Positions 10,819 through 22,194 of a stretch of 64,000 nucleotides of DNA are shown piece by piece. How positions within the stretch are numbered: the stretch's first letter is position 1; each line of letters opens with the position of its first letter. Under the pieces are notes generated by a model. That model saw only the letters and a program-made list of their open reading frames with translations. It was not told where the DNA came from and did no database searches. Location: NCBI RefSeq assembly GCF_019320115.1, contig NC_089598.1:82108059-82172058 (forward strand), in the 5' to 3' direction. A program made the position numbers and the translations under genes. This DNA comes from Miscanthus floridulus. Lineage: Eukaryota; Streptophyta; Magnoliopsida; Poales; Poaceae.

Positions 10819-11088
10819 TTAGCAGTATGCTACAATGAGGGGGCTTTTGTAGGAGGACTCCTTCATGACCTGGTCGACGACCAGCTCCGAGTCGCTAGGA
10901 ATGTAGAGTCGCGTAGCGCCAAGCTCGATGGCGATGCGTAGTCCGTTGATGAGGGCCTCGTACTCTGTAGCATTGTTTGAGGCTGAAAAGTGGAGGCGGA
11001 TGGCGTAACGGAGCCTACTCCCTTTCAGGGAGATTAGAACCACTCTAGCCCCTGAGCTAGCCGCCATGACAGACCCATCGAAGTACAT
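10819..11088 (-). pseudogene. Gypsy copy 1 second RNase H (archaeal type)
   Basis: Translates as one open stretch with acidic residues in the RNase H order: YFDGSVMAASSG (first Asp), ATEYEALINGL (Glu), IPSDSELVVDQVMK (Asp). The extra RNase H between the classical RNase H and integrase is diagnostic for Tat elements. The patch is well kept compared with neighbouring domains. A spacer of about 360 bp separates it from integrase. Confidence 0.85.
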
Positions 11089-11163
11089 CGTCTAGTACTC
11101 GTGGGTGACGTCTGGGGTCGGTAGCTGGACCTCCGTCCATTCGGTGACAAAATCCATGAGATC

Positions 11164-11600
11164 CTAAGACTTAATAGCGGTACGGGGGATATACCTGATG
11201 TTGTGGCCCATGAGTTCAAGTGGCCACTTAGAGATCCATCCCACGACATCGCGGTTTTGGACGATGTCTCCGAGCGGGTATGAAGTGACGACCGTGACTT
11301 TGTGGTCGGTGAAGTAGTGCAGGAGCTTCTGAGTCGCCATCAGCATGGCGTATAGTAGTTTCTGCACCTAGGGGTACCAGACCTTGGGGTTGGTGAGTAC
11401 CTCCCTGATGAAATATATGGGCCATTGGACCTTAAGGTGATGTCCCGGCTCTTCCCTTTCCATGACCAGGGCAGTGCTCACCACATGGTTGCTTGCCGTG
11501 ACGTAGAGGAGGGGTTCTCTCTGTTCAGAAGCGACGAGGATTGGGGCCGACATCAGTGATGTCTTGAGGCTCTTCAAGGCCTATTGTGCTTCCTCAGTCC
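11164..11600 (-). pseudogene. Gypsy copy 1 classical RNase H remnant
   Basis: Two adjoining open patches read LLYVTASNHVVSTALV, WPIYFIREVLTNPKVWYP, then KLLYAMLMATQKLLHYF, VVTSYPLGDI and ISKWPLELMGHNIRYIPRTAIKS. This is the usual layout of gypsy RNase H. The position normally SDH reads SNH, so a catalytic Asp appears replaced, which fits a vestigial domain beside an active second RNase H. Confidence 0.8.
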
Positions 11601-11649
11601 AGACGAAGGCATCTATCTTTTTGAGGAGCTTGTAGAGAGGCATCCCCCA

Positions 11650-12500
11650 TTTGCTAAGCTAGGAGATGAATCGGCTCAGGGTGGCCAAACAGTCGGTGAG
11701 CCTTTGTACGCCCTTGATGTTGCGTATGGGGCCCATGTTGGAGATGGCCGTGATCTTTTCGGGGTTGGCCTTGATACCGCGCTCAGACATGATGTATCCG
11801 AGCAGCTTCCCCTTCGGAACCCCAAAAACACATTTTTTGGGATTCAGTTTGATGTTGAACCTTTGGAGGTTCACGAATGTTGAGGCCAAGTTTGCGATCA
11901 GGTCGCAAGCTTGAGCCGTTTTAACCACTATATCATCAACATAGACAACGATTGTTGGTTTTGGCCACTTGGTTTGCTCAGGCTGATCGAGCGGGTCGAT
12001 TTGATCGGTGAAGCATCACTGCATGCACCTTTGGTAGGTGGCGCCAGCATTCTTTAGACCGAAGGGCATGGTTACATAACAGTACGAACTATACGGGGTG
12101 ATGAACGAGGTTGTGAGCTAATTAGACTCTCTCATCGCGATCTGGTGATAGCCTGAGTATGCATCCAGAAAGGAGAGGACCTTACGTCCTGAGGTGGAGT
12201 CGACTATCTAGTCTATGCGCGGTAAAGGAAAGTGATCCTTTGGATACGCTTTGTTGAGGCCAGTATAGTCAATGCACATTCTCCATTTCCCAGTCTTCTT
12301 TTTAACAAGAATAGGATTAGCAAGCCAGTCGGAGTGGAATACCTCTCTAATGAATCTAGCTGCCAGGAGTTTGGCGACCTCCTCACCTATGGCCCAGCGC
12401 CTCTCGTCGTCGAAGCAACATAGGCATTGCTTGACGGGCTTCGAGCCCGAGACAAGGCGTAGTGCGTGCTCGGTGACCTCCCACGGTATGCCTGCCATGT
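11650..12500 (-). pseudogene. Gypsy copy 1 reverse transcriptase remnant
   Basis: The N-terminal part reads FIREVFHSDWLANPILVKKK and WRMCIDYTGLNKAYPKDHFPLPRID (12208-12498). The catalytic YVDD box is intact at 11932-11943. The C-terminal part reads FNIKLNPKKCVFGVPKGKLLGY and GIKANPEKITAI (11659-11928). Stops and short gaps separate the patches. The domain is recognised without doubt; the enzyme cannot be made from this copy. Confidence 0.9.
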
Positions 12501-12559
12501 CAGATGGTTTCCATGCGAAGATGACGCGATTGGCGTGTAGGAAGTCGACGAGCTCGCAT

Positions 12560-13160
12560 TCCTATTTGGCCGAGAGCTGGGTCCCGATCCGCACCGTCTT
12601 GGTTGGATTAGTGGGGTTGATCCCCACTGCCTTAGTTTCCTCAAGTGGGTGAAATGTAGTCGAAGAGGTTGGCTTGTTGCAGTCTAGGACTGCTGGGGTC
12701 GATAACTCCTCGAGCCACGGGAGCTCAGAAGAGTTGATGATGGCAGTGGCGAGCTCGTAATGCTCGCGGTCGCACGTGAAGGCATGCGAGAAGGTGGTAC
12801 CCACAGTGATGACGCTGTTTGGTCCTGTCATCTTTAGCTTTAGGTAGGTGTAGTTGGGGACCGCCATGAATTTGGCATAGCATGGCCGCCCCAAAATGGC
12901 TAGGTAAGACCCCGGTAGTCCACCACCTTGAAGGTGAGCACCTCCGAGTGGAAGTTGGCTCGGTCGCCAAACGAGATGGGTAGGTTGATCACGCCGTGGA
13001 AGGGAGAGCTCGTCGATCGAAGCTTGGATCGGGGGATGCGCATGGCGTCGAGGGTGTTGACATAGAGGATGTTGAGGCCGCTGCCTCCGTCCATCAGCAC
13101 CTTGGTGAGGCGCTTCTTGCGGACAATGGGGTCGACGATGAGCGGGTAGCGTCCTAGTCT
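12560..13160 (-). pseudogene. Gypsy copy 1 aspartic protease region remnant
   Basis: Starts with VLMDGGSGLNILYVNTLDAM (the active-site Asp in DGGSG), followed by PISFGDRANFHSEVLTFKVVDYRG and then GRPCYAKFMAVPNYTYLKLKM in another frame. This is the retropepsin-like domain that processes the polyprotein. It is missing from gypsy copy 2. Confidence 0.8.
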
Positions 13161-13312
13161 AGCGACATGGGATGGATGGTCCCTCTAATCAAAAGTGATC
13201 AGAGATTTTGACCAGCGAAGGAAGAGGGGGACGGCTGTTTTGGCGATGCACGCCTCTCGGTAGCGCACTTTGTGCTGGCGCTTGGAGTAGACAGCATCGG
13301 TTCTCCCAAAGA

Positions 13313-15222
13313 TCATGATGTGTTCCTCGGGATCGAGGAAGCTGTCCCCATCCTTGCCTGCCATGCCTCCTTTCTTGGCTGCTGCCTCCTTGCCTTTTCC
13401 TTCTTTCGGCCCACCGTCCTACCACAGGAAATGCTTGAGGAGCTCACAGTCCTTGTAGAGGTGCTTGATGGGGTAAGCGTGGTTGGTGCAGGGGCTATCC
13501 ATGAGCTTATTGAAGTGGTCAAGCAGGCCCTGCTGGGCTGCTTGCTCGCGCGATCAGCTACGATGACCAACACGGAGTTGGCCGGTCGACGTTGATCCTT
13601 TGTGTTCTTTTTGCCCCTCTGTGTGGATGGGCCCTCGTCTTGGTCATTGCTCTTGGCCTTGCCCTTGTCCCGGCCTCTGTTGAATATCGCTCCAACCTCC
13701 TCCTCATCGGAGGCATGGTTCGTGGTGACGTCGAGCAGGTTGTGGGTGGTATGGGGCTTTAGGCAGCCAAGCTTGTGGATCAGGTACTCATAGGTTGTCC
13801 CAGAGAGGAATGCGCCGATGATGTCCACATCGACGACATCAGGTAGGGAGTTGCATAGCTTTGAGAACCTATGGATGTAATCCCATAGGGACTCGCTGGG
13901 CTCCTGCTGGCAGCTCTTGAGGTTCTAGGAGTTTCTAGGATGGACATATGTCCCCTAGAAGTTTCTGACGAAGATCCTCTTGAGGCCCACCCAGTCGTGG
14001 ATGTTGTCATATGGGAGGAATTGGAGCCATGCTCGAACATGTTCCTCCACACAGATGGGGAGGTACTGAATGATGAAGTGATCATCATCCACTCCCCTAG
14101 CTCGGCAGGCGAGCCAGAAATCTTTGAGCCATATACCGGGATTCATCTCCCTGGTATATTTGGTGATGTTGGTCGGCGGATGGAAGCGCTGTGGGAACGG
14201 TGCTCTCTAGATGAGTCGGCCAAAGGCCCATGGTCCTGGGCCATCTAGGCTAGGGCTCCGGTCATTGGGTCGGTGACCGCGCATTGGGTGCGTTTCACTG
14301 GTCCCCTTGATGGTCCGGTCGGAGCCCATGTCATTTGCTCTCACCGCCGCCTGATGGACGTCATCATCATGCTGGGCCCGATGCCGGTTGCTGATGATGC
14401 TACAAGTGTCATGGTTAGGCCCAAGGCATTCACGCATAGGCGGTCAGTGTGGAACGGGTGCCAGGTCAGGCTACGGCACAGCTGCGGCCTCCTGTTCCTC
14501 GCCCGATGGCTGTAGCGGCGAGCGGATGGAGCGATGCGTCTGGTGCGTCCCCACCCCCCTGGTGGGGAGAGAGGCCGTGAGTCAATGGCGTGACACAGAG
14601 CTTTCCACCTGTTAAATGGCGGCGGTCTCCACCAGTGCCCAGAGGTTCCGGTGGATCGCCTGTTCCTGGGGGTTGTCCGACTCGGGAAGGCCGCGTAGAA
14701 GCATCGCCGCCGCAGCGATGTTCTGGCCAGCCCTAGCAAACTATGGGGGATCGTTCCCTCATCCATGATGTTGCGCTAGACCTAGCGGGTGCGACCTCAG
14801 GCGCCGCTCACCAGGTTATGCGCACGGGGCGCATCGTGGTGCGCTGAGCATGCCGGCGCAGGTGCCGGCTGGTTCTGCCGCCTTTGTTGTAGCTCCTCGC
14901 CGTGCACCTAGGCACATGTGAGGGCATCAGCACGAGGGTCCAGAGGGGTGTGGGTCTGTAGAGACTTTGCCACCGCCGGTGGCTGTCCCGAAGCATCCGC
15001 CATAGCACACTCCTGAGACAGAGGGTGGCTAGGTGTCATGACATCACTGATGCTGGAGCCATCGCTCTCAACATCATCTATGAGGTCATGAAAAGAGGTA
15101 GGAGCGTAGCTCGCCATCCCCACAAATTCAGATGTGAGAGGGGGCGGCGCCAGCGTCCTTCGGAGCGCCCGGGCGTACGCGTCCATGGGGGCGCGAGGCC
15201 ATAAGGGAACCAGTCGCATGGC
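13313..15222 (-). pseudogene. Gypsy copy 1 gag remnant
   Basis: The N-terminus (about 15219, LTSEFVGMASYAPTSFHDL) matches the start of gag in copy 2. The central part reads NPGIWLKDFWLACRARGVDD and HFIIQYLPICVEEHVRAWLQ (13955-14146), the conserved retrotransposon Gag core. Further on comes a lysine/arginine-rich stretch before protease. Several frameshifts divide it. Confidence 0.85.
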
Positions 15223-15653
15223 TGTCGCGGTAGGGACAACGGGGTCCCTTCAGAGAATTGGCAAAAGATAGTAAATAGTGAGTAAATAACAGTACGTACA
15301 TTACTTACAGTGGGGTTTGAGTAGAGCGTATGCTTGGAATGAAGCACAGGCGCCTCATCGTTGAAGTCGCCGGGAGTCCCAGAGCCGATGGAGGACACGC
15401 CTCCTCCGATGGGTGCCGGAACAAGTGCCTCCTCGTGGTGGTGTAGTATGCTGAGCCGGTAGGCGACGATGTCCAGGCTTCTGAAGAGGAATGCCTAGGA
15501 CGGCTCAAAGATAGGTGGGACCCACATACTAATAGGTGGGAGTGCGGAAACTCTAGTGAGCCAAAGCGAGTTGTATCGCTCAAGCCCGCCATGGCGAAGG
15601 TGGCAGAAAGGTTGGCCATCATATGACCAAAAAGTGTGAACATACGTCGTCTT

Positions 15654-15672
15654 CCCCATGGACGGCGCCAAC
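15654..15672 (-). other. Gypsy copy 1 primer binding site
   Basis: Directly inside the 5' LTR the minus strand reads GTTGGCGCCGTCCATGGGG, the form usual for Tat-lineage elements. The same site is at 55229-55245 in copy 2. Confidence 0.8.
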
Positions 15673-15810
15673 TGTCGGTGCAGAAAGTGACCAACATGTA
15701 AATATTTGTAGTTTTGCCATACGTTGTGATCGGATGTGGCCTAACACTCAATGACATAGGGTTTATACTGGTTTAGGCAATGTGCCTTACGTCCAGTTTG
15801 AGTCGGTCGG
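15673..15810 (-). repeat. Gypsy copy 1, 5' LTR, inner part (split)
   Basis: Corresponds to the first 138 bases (plus-strand sense) of the family LTR, up to the insertion at 15811. The remainder is at 19420-20516. Confidence 0.93.
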
Positions 15811-16208
15811 TGTGGGGGAATGGACCCCCAGGTACCACAAGATGGCACATGGGCCGCACCATCGAGAAGGCCCGGCCCAGAAGATAAAGACGTGTTGCGC
15901 ACGGCAAGGCTATTGTAATAGTACCAAATAGGCTATTCTACTTGTAACTCTCTTCCTCTAGAGTATATAAGGAGAGGAAGGGGTCCCCTAGGAAAGGGAT
16001 CTCAGGCCTCACAACAGGTCACAACATCTCAATACAAATAACAGAACACAGGACGTAGGGTTTTACGCCACACTGGCGGCCTGAACCTGTATAAATCTTG
16101 TGTCTTGTGTCTCTATAACCATCTGGTTCCTGATTACGCGCACCTCTACCGATTATCTACCACCATGGGCACCCCCCTCGGTGGACTGCCGACCATATTT
16201 CATCGACA
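15811..16208 (+). repeat. LARD-like element, 5' LTR (398 bp)
   Basis: Nearly identical to 19017-19414. It contains a TATA box and ends ...ATCGACA before the PBS. Confidence 0.94.
15964..15970 (+). promoter_or_regulatory. TATA box in the LARD-like 5' LTR
   Basis: TATATAA in the context AGAGTATATAAGGAGAGG, repeated at 19170-19176 in the other LTR. Its position in the middle of the LTR fits the U3/R border of a retrotransposon promoter. Confidence 0.7.
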
Positions 16209-16209
16209 G

Positions 16210-16227
16210 TGGCGCGCCAGGTAGGGG
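16210..16227 (+). other. LARD-like element primer binding site
   Basis: TGGCGCGCCAGGTAGGGG lies one base after the left LTR, where a tRNA primer would anneal. A related site follows the LTR at 30654. Confidence 0.75.
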
Positions 16228-19016
16228 TCCCCTTTAGGGGTCGTGCGTGCTGATCCTTTGGCGAACCAGATGGGAAATTTCTCTTAACATCTGCTAAAAA
16301 TCGGGTGAGTCGTTCTTAGCAACGTTGTTGATTAGATCAATTTGTTCTTCGAATATTTAATACAGATTAATTATTTCTACATGTGCCAACCCGTCTCTCT
16401 CATCCACGATCTGATTCATCTTCATCGCTCGGTGGCGAGCGTTTTTTCATGTCACACGCGGCTGCACGAGGAGACGGAACTTGACACCACACGCACATGT
16501 CCATGGTGGACCGATGGTTACTGCGTCGATGATCAGCAGCACGGCTTCGGATATCGTGGCCACTTCACGGTGGACAGCTAGATCGGCGCACCCATCTTCG
16601 GCCTCACGGTGTTCCTCCAGGCGACGGCGACGAACTCCTATTCCTGTATGGTTCGATGTAAGCCAAGAGCAACAACCACACGTCAAGCAAACACGACCAC
16701 ATCCATCAATTGGCTGCTGCATGCACGCGTACATGCAAATGCATGCAAGTCAGATTTAATCAAAGATATTTGATCCAAGATATTTGATTGGCCGGTGCAT
16801 ATAAGCATGCATGCATGAAGATTTCAATCCGAACAGAAGAAGATTCAACGAGCCAATAAGCAAGGATGACGTACATCTTACATGCAAGATGATTAGCAAG
16901 GTACTACTAGTACGTGTTTGTATGAGACTCATCTGTACGAGATAAACTCCCTTGCCTGCTCGTTCGAGCCTTTTTCCGACCACGCCAAGACAACGAGCTG
17001 GAACCGAGCCACGTCGAGAGCCATCAAGCCGCTGAGCGAGCCGCGCCGAGCCACAAGCGAGCCACGCCAAGCCATCTCTCGAACATCGCAACACGCCGAC
17101 TACACCCACCGGTCATCAATAAAGCTAAGTATTATTTTTAATTGAAAATTTCTTCGATCATCGTACACCTCCGCCGACCACCCTTAGGGTGCGCTCCGCG
17201 CCGAATTTTCTCCATACATACAATCCAAAACATGTATAAGTTTTTACAACGGTTCGCCGATACGTTTTCCTTCCTGCTTGAGAATCCCAGAGCCGGCACT
17301 GTCTCCGGCTCCACCCCACGCGTGCATGAGAGTCCACCCTCTGCGCTACAGGTAGTCGGCAGTCGCTCCCTGGTAACACTGGCACTCTACGCGCGGCAGC
17401 GTTCCGTACCTCGCTCTACGAGATGTTGGTCAGCCTAGGGCTGGCGCATTCTTTAGGACAGGTTAATACATCGCGCTATGCCACTACATAACAAAAGGGC
17501 TAAAAACAGCTAATGTTATTTTTCGAATATTACACCAAGTATAATTCATCGCCAACCGAACACCAAGTGTTTACTTCACCTCCTACAGAGAGGTCAATAT
17601 ATTTCGTACATCATCATGTACTACCGCTCTCCGTGTTTATTTTTTAGGAACACAGTTCGGTCAGCGAGCTCATGCTTCGGGGTTCGCCAAGACCACTACG
17701 ATGCTCGAGGACTCTGGCCAGACCACGCTCATGCTCGGGGACTCTGGCCAGACCATGCTCGTGCTCGGGGACTCACCAGACCACTCCGTGCTCTAGGACT
17801 TCTCGCCAGACCACTCCGTGCTCGGGGATTCGCCAGACCACTCCGTGCTCTGGGGCTTCTCGCCAGACCACTCCGCGCTCGGGGACTCGCTAGACCACTC
17901 TGTGCTCTAGGACTTCTCGCCAGACCACTCCGTGCTCGGGATATATCGCCAGACCACTCCGTGCTCGGGATATATGCATGCATCGTGTACGGGTATATGT
18001 ATGCAAACGTCATGGCCATGCAAGCAAACAAGGAGCCACCATGCTATGTTACAGAACCATGCAACCAAGGAAGCATATATGTGGTATACAGGGCCATGCA
18101 TCAATGGAGTGCGTATACATGTATATGTCACCGTTTCTTGCATAGCATCTGATACTTCGTACAAGTCCAAGTTAGATCACCACACAAGCCAATGACGACG
18201 ACGAGTACTCCAGCAGCGGCAAAGGCTGTTCCTACTGCTCCTACACCATCGCCGATCGCGAGCTGCCCGAGTCACCGACCACTAATGTAAGGACGACGTC
18301 GCTCCGACCACACGCCGTGACAACTGCGACCGCCGCCATGACGACAGCTCAGAAAGCTCGAGCGCCGGGCAACTTCGTCAACGCCGACCAGACAATGCCA
18401 TACATCACCGACCAGACGCTCCTTCTAAAGGGAACTCGAGCTACGTTCGGGGACTTCGTTGTTTGCTTCTCGACTTGCGCTTGGGGACTGGCGCACCACT
18501 CTCTGACCATAGTTTGGACTTCGCCACTCGCCTCTCGACCTGTGCTCGGGAACTGTCTCGACCACTCTCCGACCACAGCTCGGGGACTTCGCATCTCAAC
18601 TACATGCGACTGGCGACTCGCATATAGTTGGAATATTTTTTCTCCTTTAGACCTTGCTACAAGGCTCATACCTCGCCTTCCAGCAAGCTCGGGGACTACA
18701 TCGGTACGATGCACCTGATGGTGCTTGCTGTATCTAATTAACAAGACTTTTTTAGACCATGGAACCACGTGCCTACGTCACCTACTACCAGGCTCGGGGA
18801 CTAAGTGGGCACACTTCATCTTGCGGTGAATGTGCTCGATCTGATGGATCAAACGCCTCCGATTCTACAAGGACGACGGTGTCTCTTTTCGACTCAGAGT
18901 CAAAGTGGGCACACTTCGGGGGAAATATTTTTCAAATTTTATCTTGAGCCCCTTACATCCTTCTGGCAAGCTCAAGATGGCGCTACTCGAAGGATACAAG
19001 GTGCTCGAGGACTAGC
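16228..19016 (+). other. Non-coding interior of the LARD-like element
   Basis: No gag or pol motif in any frame. It holds a tandem block at 17672-17975 and scattered copies of CTCGGGGACT further right (about 18450-18990). The open frames here are short or repeat-derived. Confidence 0.7.
17672..17975 (+). repeat. Tandem repeats of about 25-33 bp inside the LARD-like element
   Basis: About ten units built from GCTCGGGGACTC plus GCCAGACCACTCCGT, in two alternating versions (GGGGACTCGCCAG and TAGGACTTCTCGCCAG). Units abut directly, with no unique spacers. Confidence 0.85.
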
Positions 19017-19414
19017 TGCGGGGGAATGGACCCCCAGGTACCACAAGATGGCACATGGGCCGCACCATCGAGAAGGCCCAGCCCAGAAGATAAAGACGTG
19101 TTGCGCACGGCAAGGCTATTGTAATAGTACCAAATAGGCTATTCTACTTGTAACTCTCTTCCTCCAGAGTATATAAGGAGAGGAAGGGGTCCCCTAGGAA
19201 AGGGATCTCATGCCTCACAACAGGTCACAACATCTCAATACAAATAACAGAACACAGGACGTAGGGTTTTACGCCACACTGGCGGCCTGAACCTGTATAA
19301 ATCTTGTGTCTTGTGTCTCTGTAACCATCTGGTTCCTGATTACGCGCACCTCTACCGATTATCTACCACCACGGGCACCCTCCTCGGTGGACTGCGAACC
19401 ATATTTCGTCGACA
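19017..19414 (+). repeat. LARD-like element, 3' LTR (398 bp)
   Basis: Right-hand LTR; the same length as the left one, with very few differences (for example TGCGGGG against TGTGGGG at the start). Confidence 0.94.
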
Positions 19415-19419
19415 GTTGG

Positions 19420-20516
19420 TGACTTTATTCCCGAGCCTAGGTGCTCGAAGTTTGCTGTGGGGTTACAAACGAGAGGGAAAAAGATGGGGGGTGCAAGAGG
19501 CCCGGTCGGACTCTAGGCCGAAGGGCCGAGTGAGACAGGAGCTCCTATGTTCGCTAAGTATTTGAGCATGTGCTCTGTGTATCTGTGAGATTGATCCTAG
19601 AGTTCTGTTTTGAATTGTCCAAAGGGGTCCTCCTATTGGGAGAGAGCGCATCCCCTTTTATAGATGAAGGGGATGACTTTACAAGTGAGAGAGGGAGAGT
19701 TTACGTATGCTACTAAGTCTTGTTGCCCACGCCATCAGGTACAATGATGATTGTAGGCGCCCACGATAATGTTGATGTCAGATGCATGTGGGGGGTTCCA
19801 TTGTCTTCTTCTGGTATGGCAGATGTCGGCGCCTACCATACTGTTGGTGCCCAGAGGCATGGGGTTTTTACCGTTTTTGCCGGGTATGGGAGTTGAGGGC
19901 GCCTACAACACTGTAGGGCAAAACATCGGCGTCCACAACACTGCTTGGGTTCTGACATGCCTAGAAGGTGGTGGGGCACCCTTTCTGTCATGTCCTAGTA
20001 CCGTCTTGTAGGTGTACAGGGTACGGTCCTTGGTATTGCGGTTGACTTGAGCGTTCTGCCTTACTTGCTCCATCCATTTCCTGGGTCCTTACCGAGCAGG
20101 CGTCCCCGGTCGGTTGGTCCCAGTCAGCTCCGACTGTGCCAGTCGGAGAAGAGCTATAAGCAGATGTTCGGTGTATCCCCGGTCGGAGACGTGGGTCGGA
20201 GTTGGAAGCGACATTGGCCAGGCCTTCTGGTCGGAGAAGCGGGTCGGAGTTGGAAGCGAGCGACGTTCCTCATTGGCTAGGCCTTCCGGTTGGAGAGGCG
20301 GGCCAGAGTCAAAAGTGAGCGTCGTTCCTCCTCGACCAGGCCTTCCGGTCGAAGAGGCGGGCCAGGGTTAGAAGCGAGCCAGGATCGCCCTTCTGGTCTA
20401 TCGTGAGGTTTTTTGGGCCGGCCCAGTTGTTGCGCATCGTTCGCAACATTATCTGCTGGGCCGAGCTTTTGCTGGGAAGCAGGTCCATGAGGGACCCTGG
20501 GTTTATGAACCCAACA
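19420..20516 (-). repeat. Gypsy copy 1, 5' LTR, outer part with promoter
   Basis: The rest of the right gypsy LTR after the nested element. It ends TTTATGAACCCAACA, next to the TSD TGTAG. It carries the U3 promoter of this minus-strand element. Confidence 0.93.
19656..19662 (-). promoter_or_regulatory. TATA box of gypsy copy 1 (5' LTR)
   Basis: The minus strand reads TATAAAAGGGGATGCGC. It is conserved in all four family LTRs (5820-5826, 48569-48575, 55639-55645). Here the 3.6-kb LARD-like insertion lies between this TATA and the PBS. Confidence 0.65.
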
Positions 20517-20521
20517 TGTAG

Positions 20522-21960
20522 AAAGATATAAAGTTGAAATGAATTCGATGAGTACCAACGATGTTTGGGACTTAGAAGTAATTCCTAATGGAGTCAAAAT
20601 AGTAGGCTGTTAATGGGTCTACAAGACAAAATGTGACTCCAAAGGGAATATAGAAAGATATAAAGCACGACTTGTAGCAATATGCTTTATGCAAAGAGAA
20701 TGAAAAGATTACGATGAGAGTTTTCTCTCCAGTCTCATGCAAGGATTCTTTAGAATCATAATGGTGTTCATGGCATATTACGATTTAGAAATACATCAGA
20801 TGGATGTAAAGACGGCATTCCTCATCGGGGATTTATATGAAAATGTTTACATGGCATAACCCAAAAGGTTTTGTCATGGAAGAAAAGAACATAAGGGATG
20901 CCGTCTGTAAAAATCCATTTATGGTTTAAAAGTAAGTCTCCTGACGGTAGTATTTGAAGTTGATAAAACGATAAGAAAGTTTGGGTTTTAAAGAAAATGA
21001 GAAGGACAATAGCATTTATGCAAATCTCAAGAATGGAAAATTCATTTTCCACATCCTGTGAATAGATGACATTCTACTCATTAGTAGTGATGTTAACCTG
21101 TCATTGGAGAAGAAGAAGTTTTGTCCTCAAGTTTCAATGTGAATGATCTTGGTGAAGCGTCATTGGTTCGAGGAATCAAAATTCACCGAGATAGAAGCAA
21201 ATGGGGTATTAGGACTATCGCAAAGGCATACTTAGAAAAGATTCTAAAGAAGTAAAGTATGCATGCGAGTAAACCTACGCCTACTCCTATAGTCAAGGGT
21301 AATAGATAAGGGAACTTTTAGTGTTCTAGGAACTGATATGAGATCGATCAAATAAATATGGTTCCATATGCTTCAGCTGTTGGAAGCTTGATGTGTGTAC
21401 AAGTACAAGTAAGAACTTACCCTGACGTAGTTTACGTATCCGGGATATTTTGGCAAAAGTCCAGTCCAAATATAGATCACTGGAATGGAGTTGAGAATGT
21501 CTTGCAATTTTTGCAAAGTATCATAGGCCTCATGTTGAGTAAGAAAGAACAAGTACTCTCAAATAGTGGTGTGTACAAATGTTAAGTTTTTGCGAGATGT
21601 GTAGTGAAATCCACAGTAGTTGCTAACACTCGCAGTTGGAGTATTATTGTGAAAAAGCTCCAATGAAATAGTTGTGGTGTCATCAATGATGCATACCATA
21701 GTATAGCTTGTCATGAGGCCTCAGGAACAGGCAAAAGGAGGTTAAGAAAATTTGTATCCGGATTTAACAATGGTAGACAACAGCAATAACCATTTAAAGT
21801 AAGTTAACTCCTAAGACAACAAGTCAAGTGTGCTGCCAAACACATTGACACTAAGGTATATGTTGTAAAGGAGAAAATTCAGAATCATTTTGAAAGCATT
21901 GAGCACATAAGTACCGAGTAAGTACTTGCGGATCCGCTTACCAAAGGCTAACCACCTAGT
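20522..21960 (+). pseudogene. Copia pol remnant: reverse transcriptase and RNase H
   Basis: Continues the frame cut at 5446. Readable parts are NDVWDLEVIPNGVKIVGC, IHQMDVKTAFLIGDLYENVY (near 20790-20845), then a catalytic box that reads stop-IDD instead of YVDD (about 21060), PYASAVGSLM (about 21362) and EHISTE/LADPLTKG (about 21900-21950), the end of Copia RNase H. Many stops and small indels. The element could not supply its own RT. Confidence 0.87.
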
Positions 21961-22183
21961 GCGTTCAGATAACACACAGTTGACATGGGTTTATAGGAAA
22001 GCCTATGATTTCTGGATACTAAGGGTCTAGTTGAGTATTTATTTCAAAACAGAGAGATGCGTTGTAGCTGTTTAATCTAATGGCAATAGACCATGATGAT
22101 GAGGCATGCTCTATGCACTGATCTGTGGTGGAATGGGAATAAGATAAAGTAAGTAAGTTAAGTTTAAATCATAAGGTGAGATC

Positions 22184-22194
22184 AAGGGGGAGAA
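22184..22194 (+). other. Copia polypurine tract
   Basis: AAGGGGGAGAA lies immediately before the right LTR, the plus-strand priming site of reverse transcription. Confidence 0.85.

Larger units (their letters stand above)
15811..19414 (+). mobile_element. Non-autonomous LTR retrotransposon (LARD-like), nested in the gypsy LTR
   Basis: Two 398-bp LTRs (15811-16208, 19017-19414) start TGTGGGGGAATGGACC or TGCGGGGGAATGGACC and end GTCGACA or ATCGACA. Flanks are GTCGG (15806-15810) and GTTGG (19415-19419), a 5-bp TSD with one change. The PBS after the left LTR sets the plus orientation. The 2.8-kb interior has no retroelement protein, so movement must have relied on proteins of another element. 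The two LTRs differ at only a few positions, so it looks young. Confidence 0.92.
5447..20516 (-). mobile_element. Ty3/gypsy retrotransposon, Tat lineage (copy 1)
   Basis: LTRs of about 1.24 kb lie at 5447-6682 and, split by a further insertion, at 15673-15810 plus 19420-20516. The TSD is TGTAG (5442-5446 and 20517-20521). All coding remnants are on the minus strand in the order gag, protease, RT, RNase H, second (archaeal-type) RNase H, integrase. Two RNase H domains and no chromodomain point to the Tat lineage (RIRE2/cinful-like). The 5' LTR is therefore the right one. Every ORF is broken by stops, many of them TAG where CAG or TGG is expected, as C-to-T decay of methylated DNA would give. 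Confidence 0.94.

Noticed and set aside
17672..17975. CRISPR-like array
   Set aside because: Units abut or alternate between two versions without unique spacers, in a plant LTR element; it is a minisatellite.
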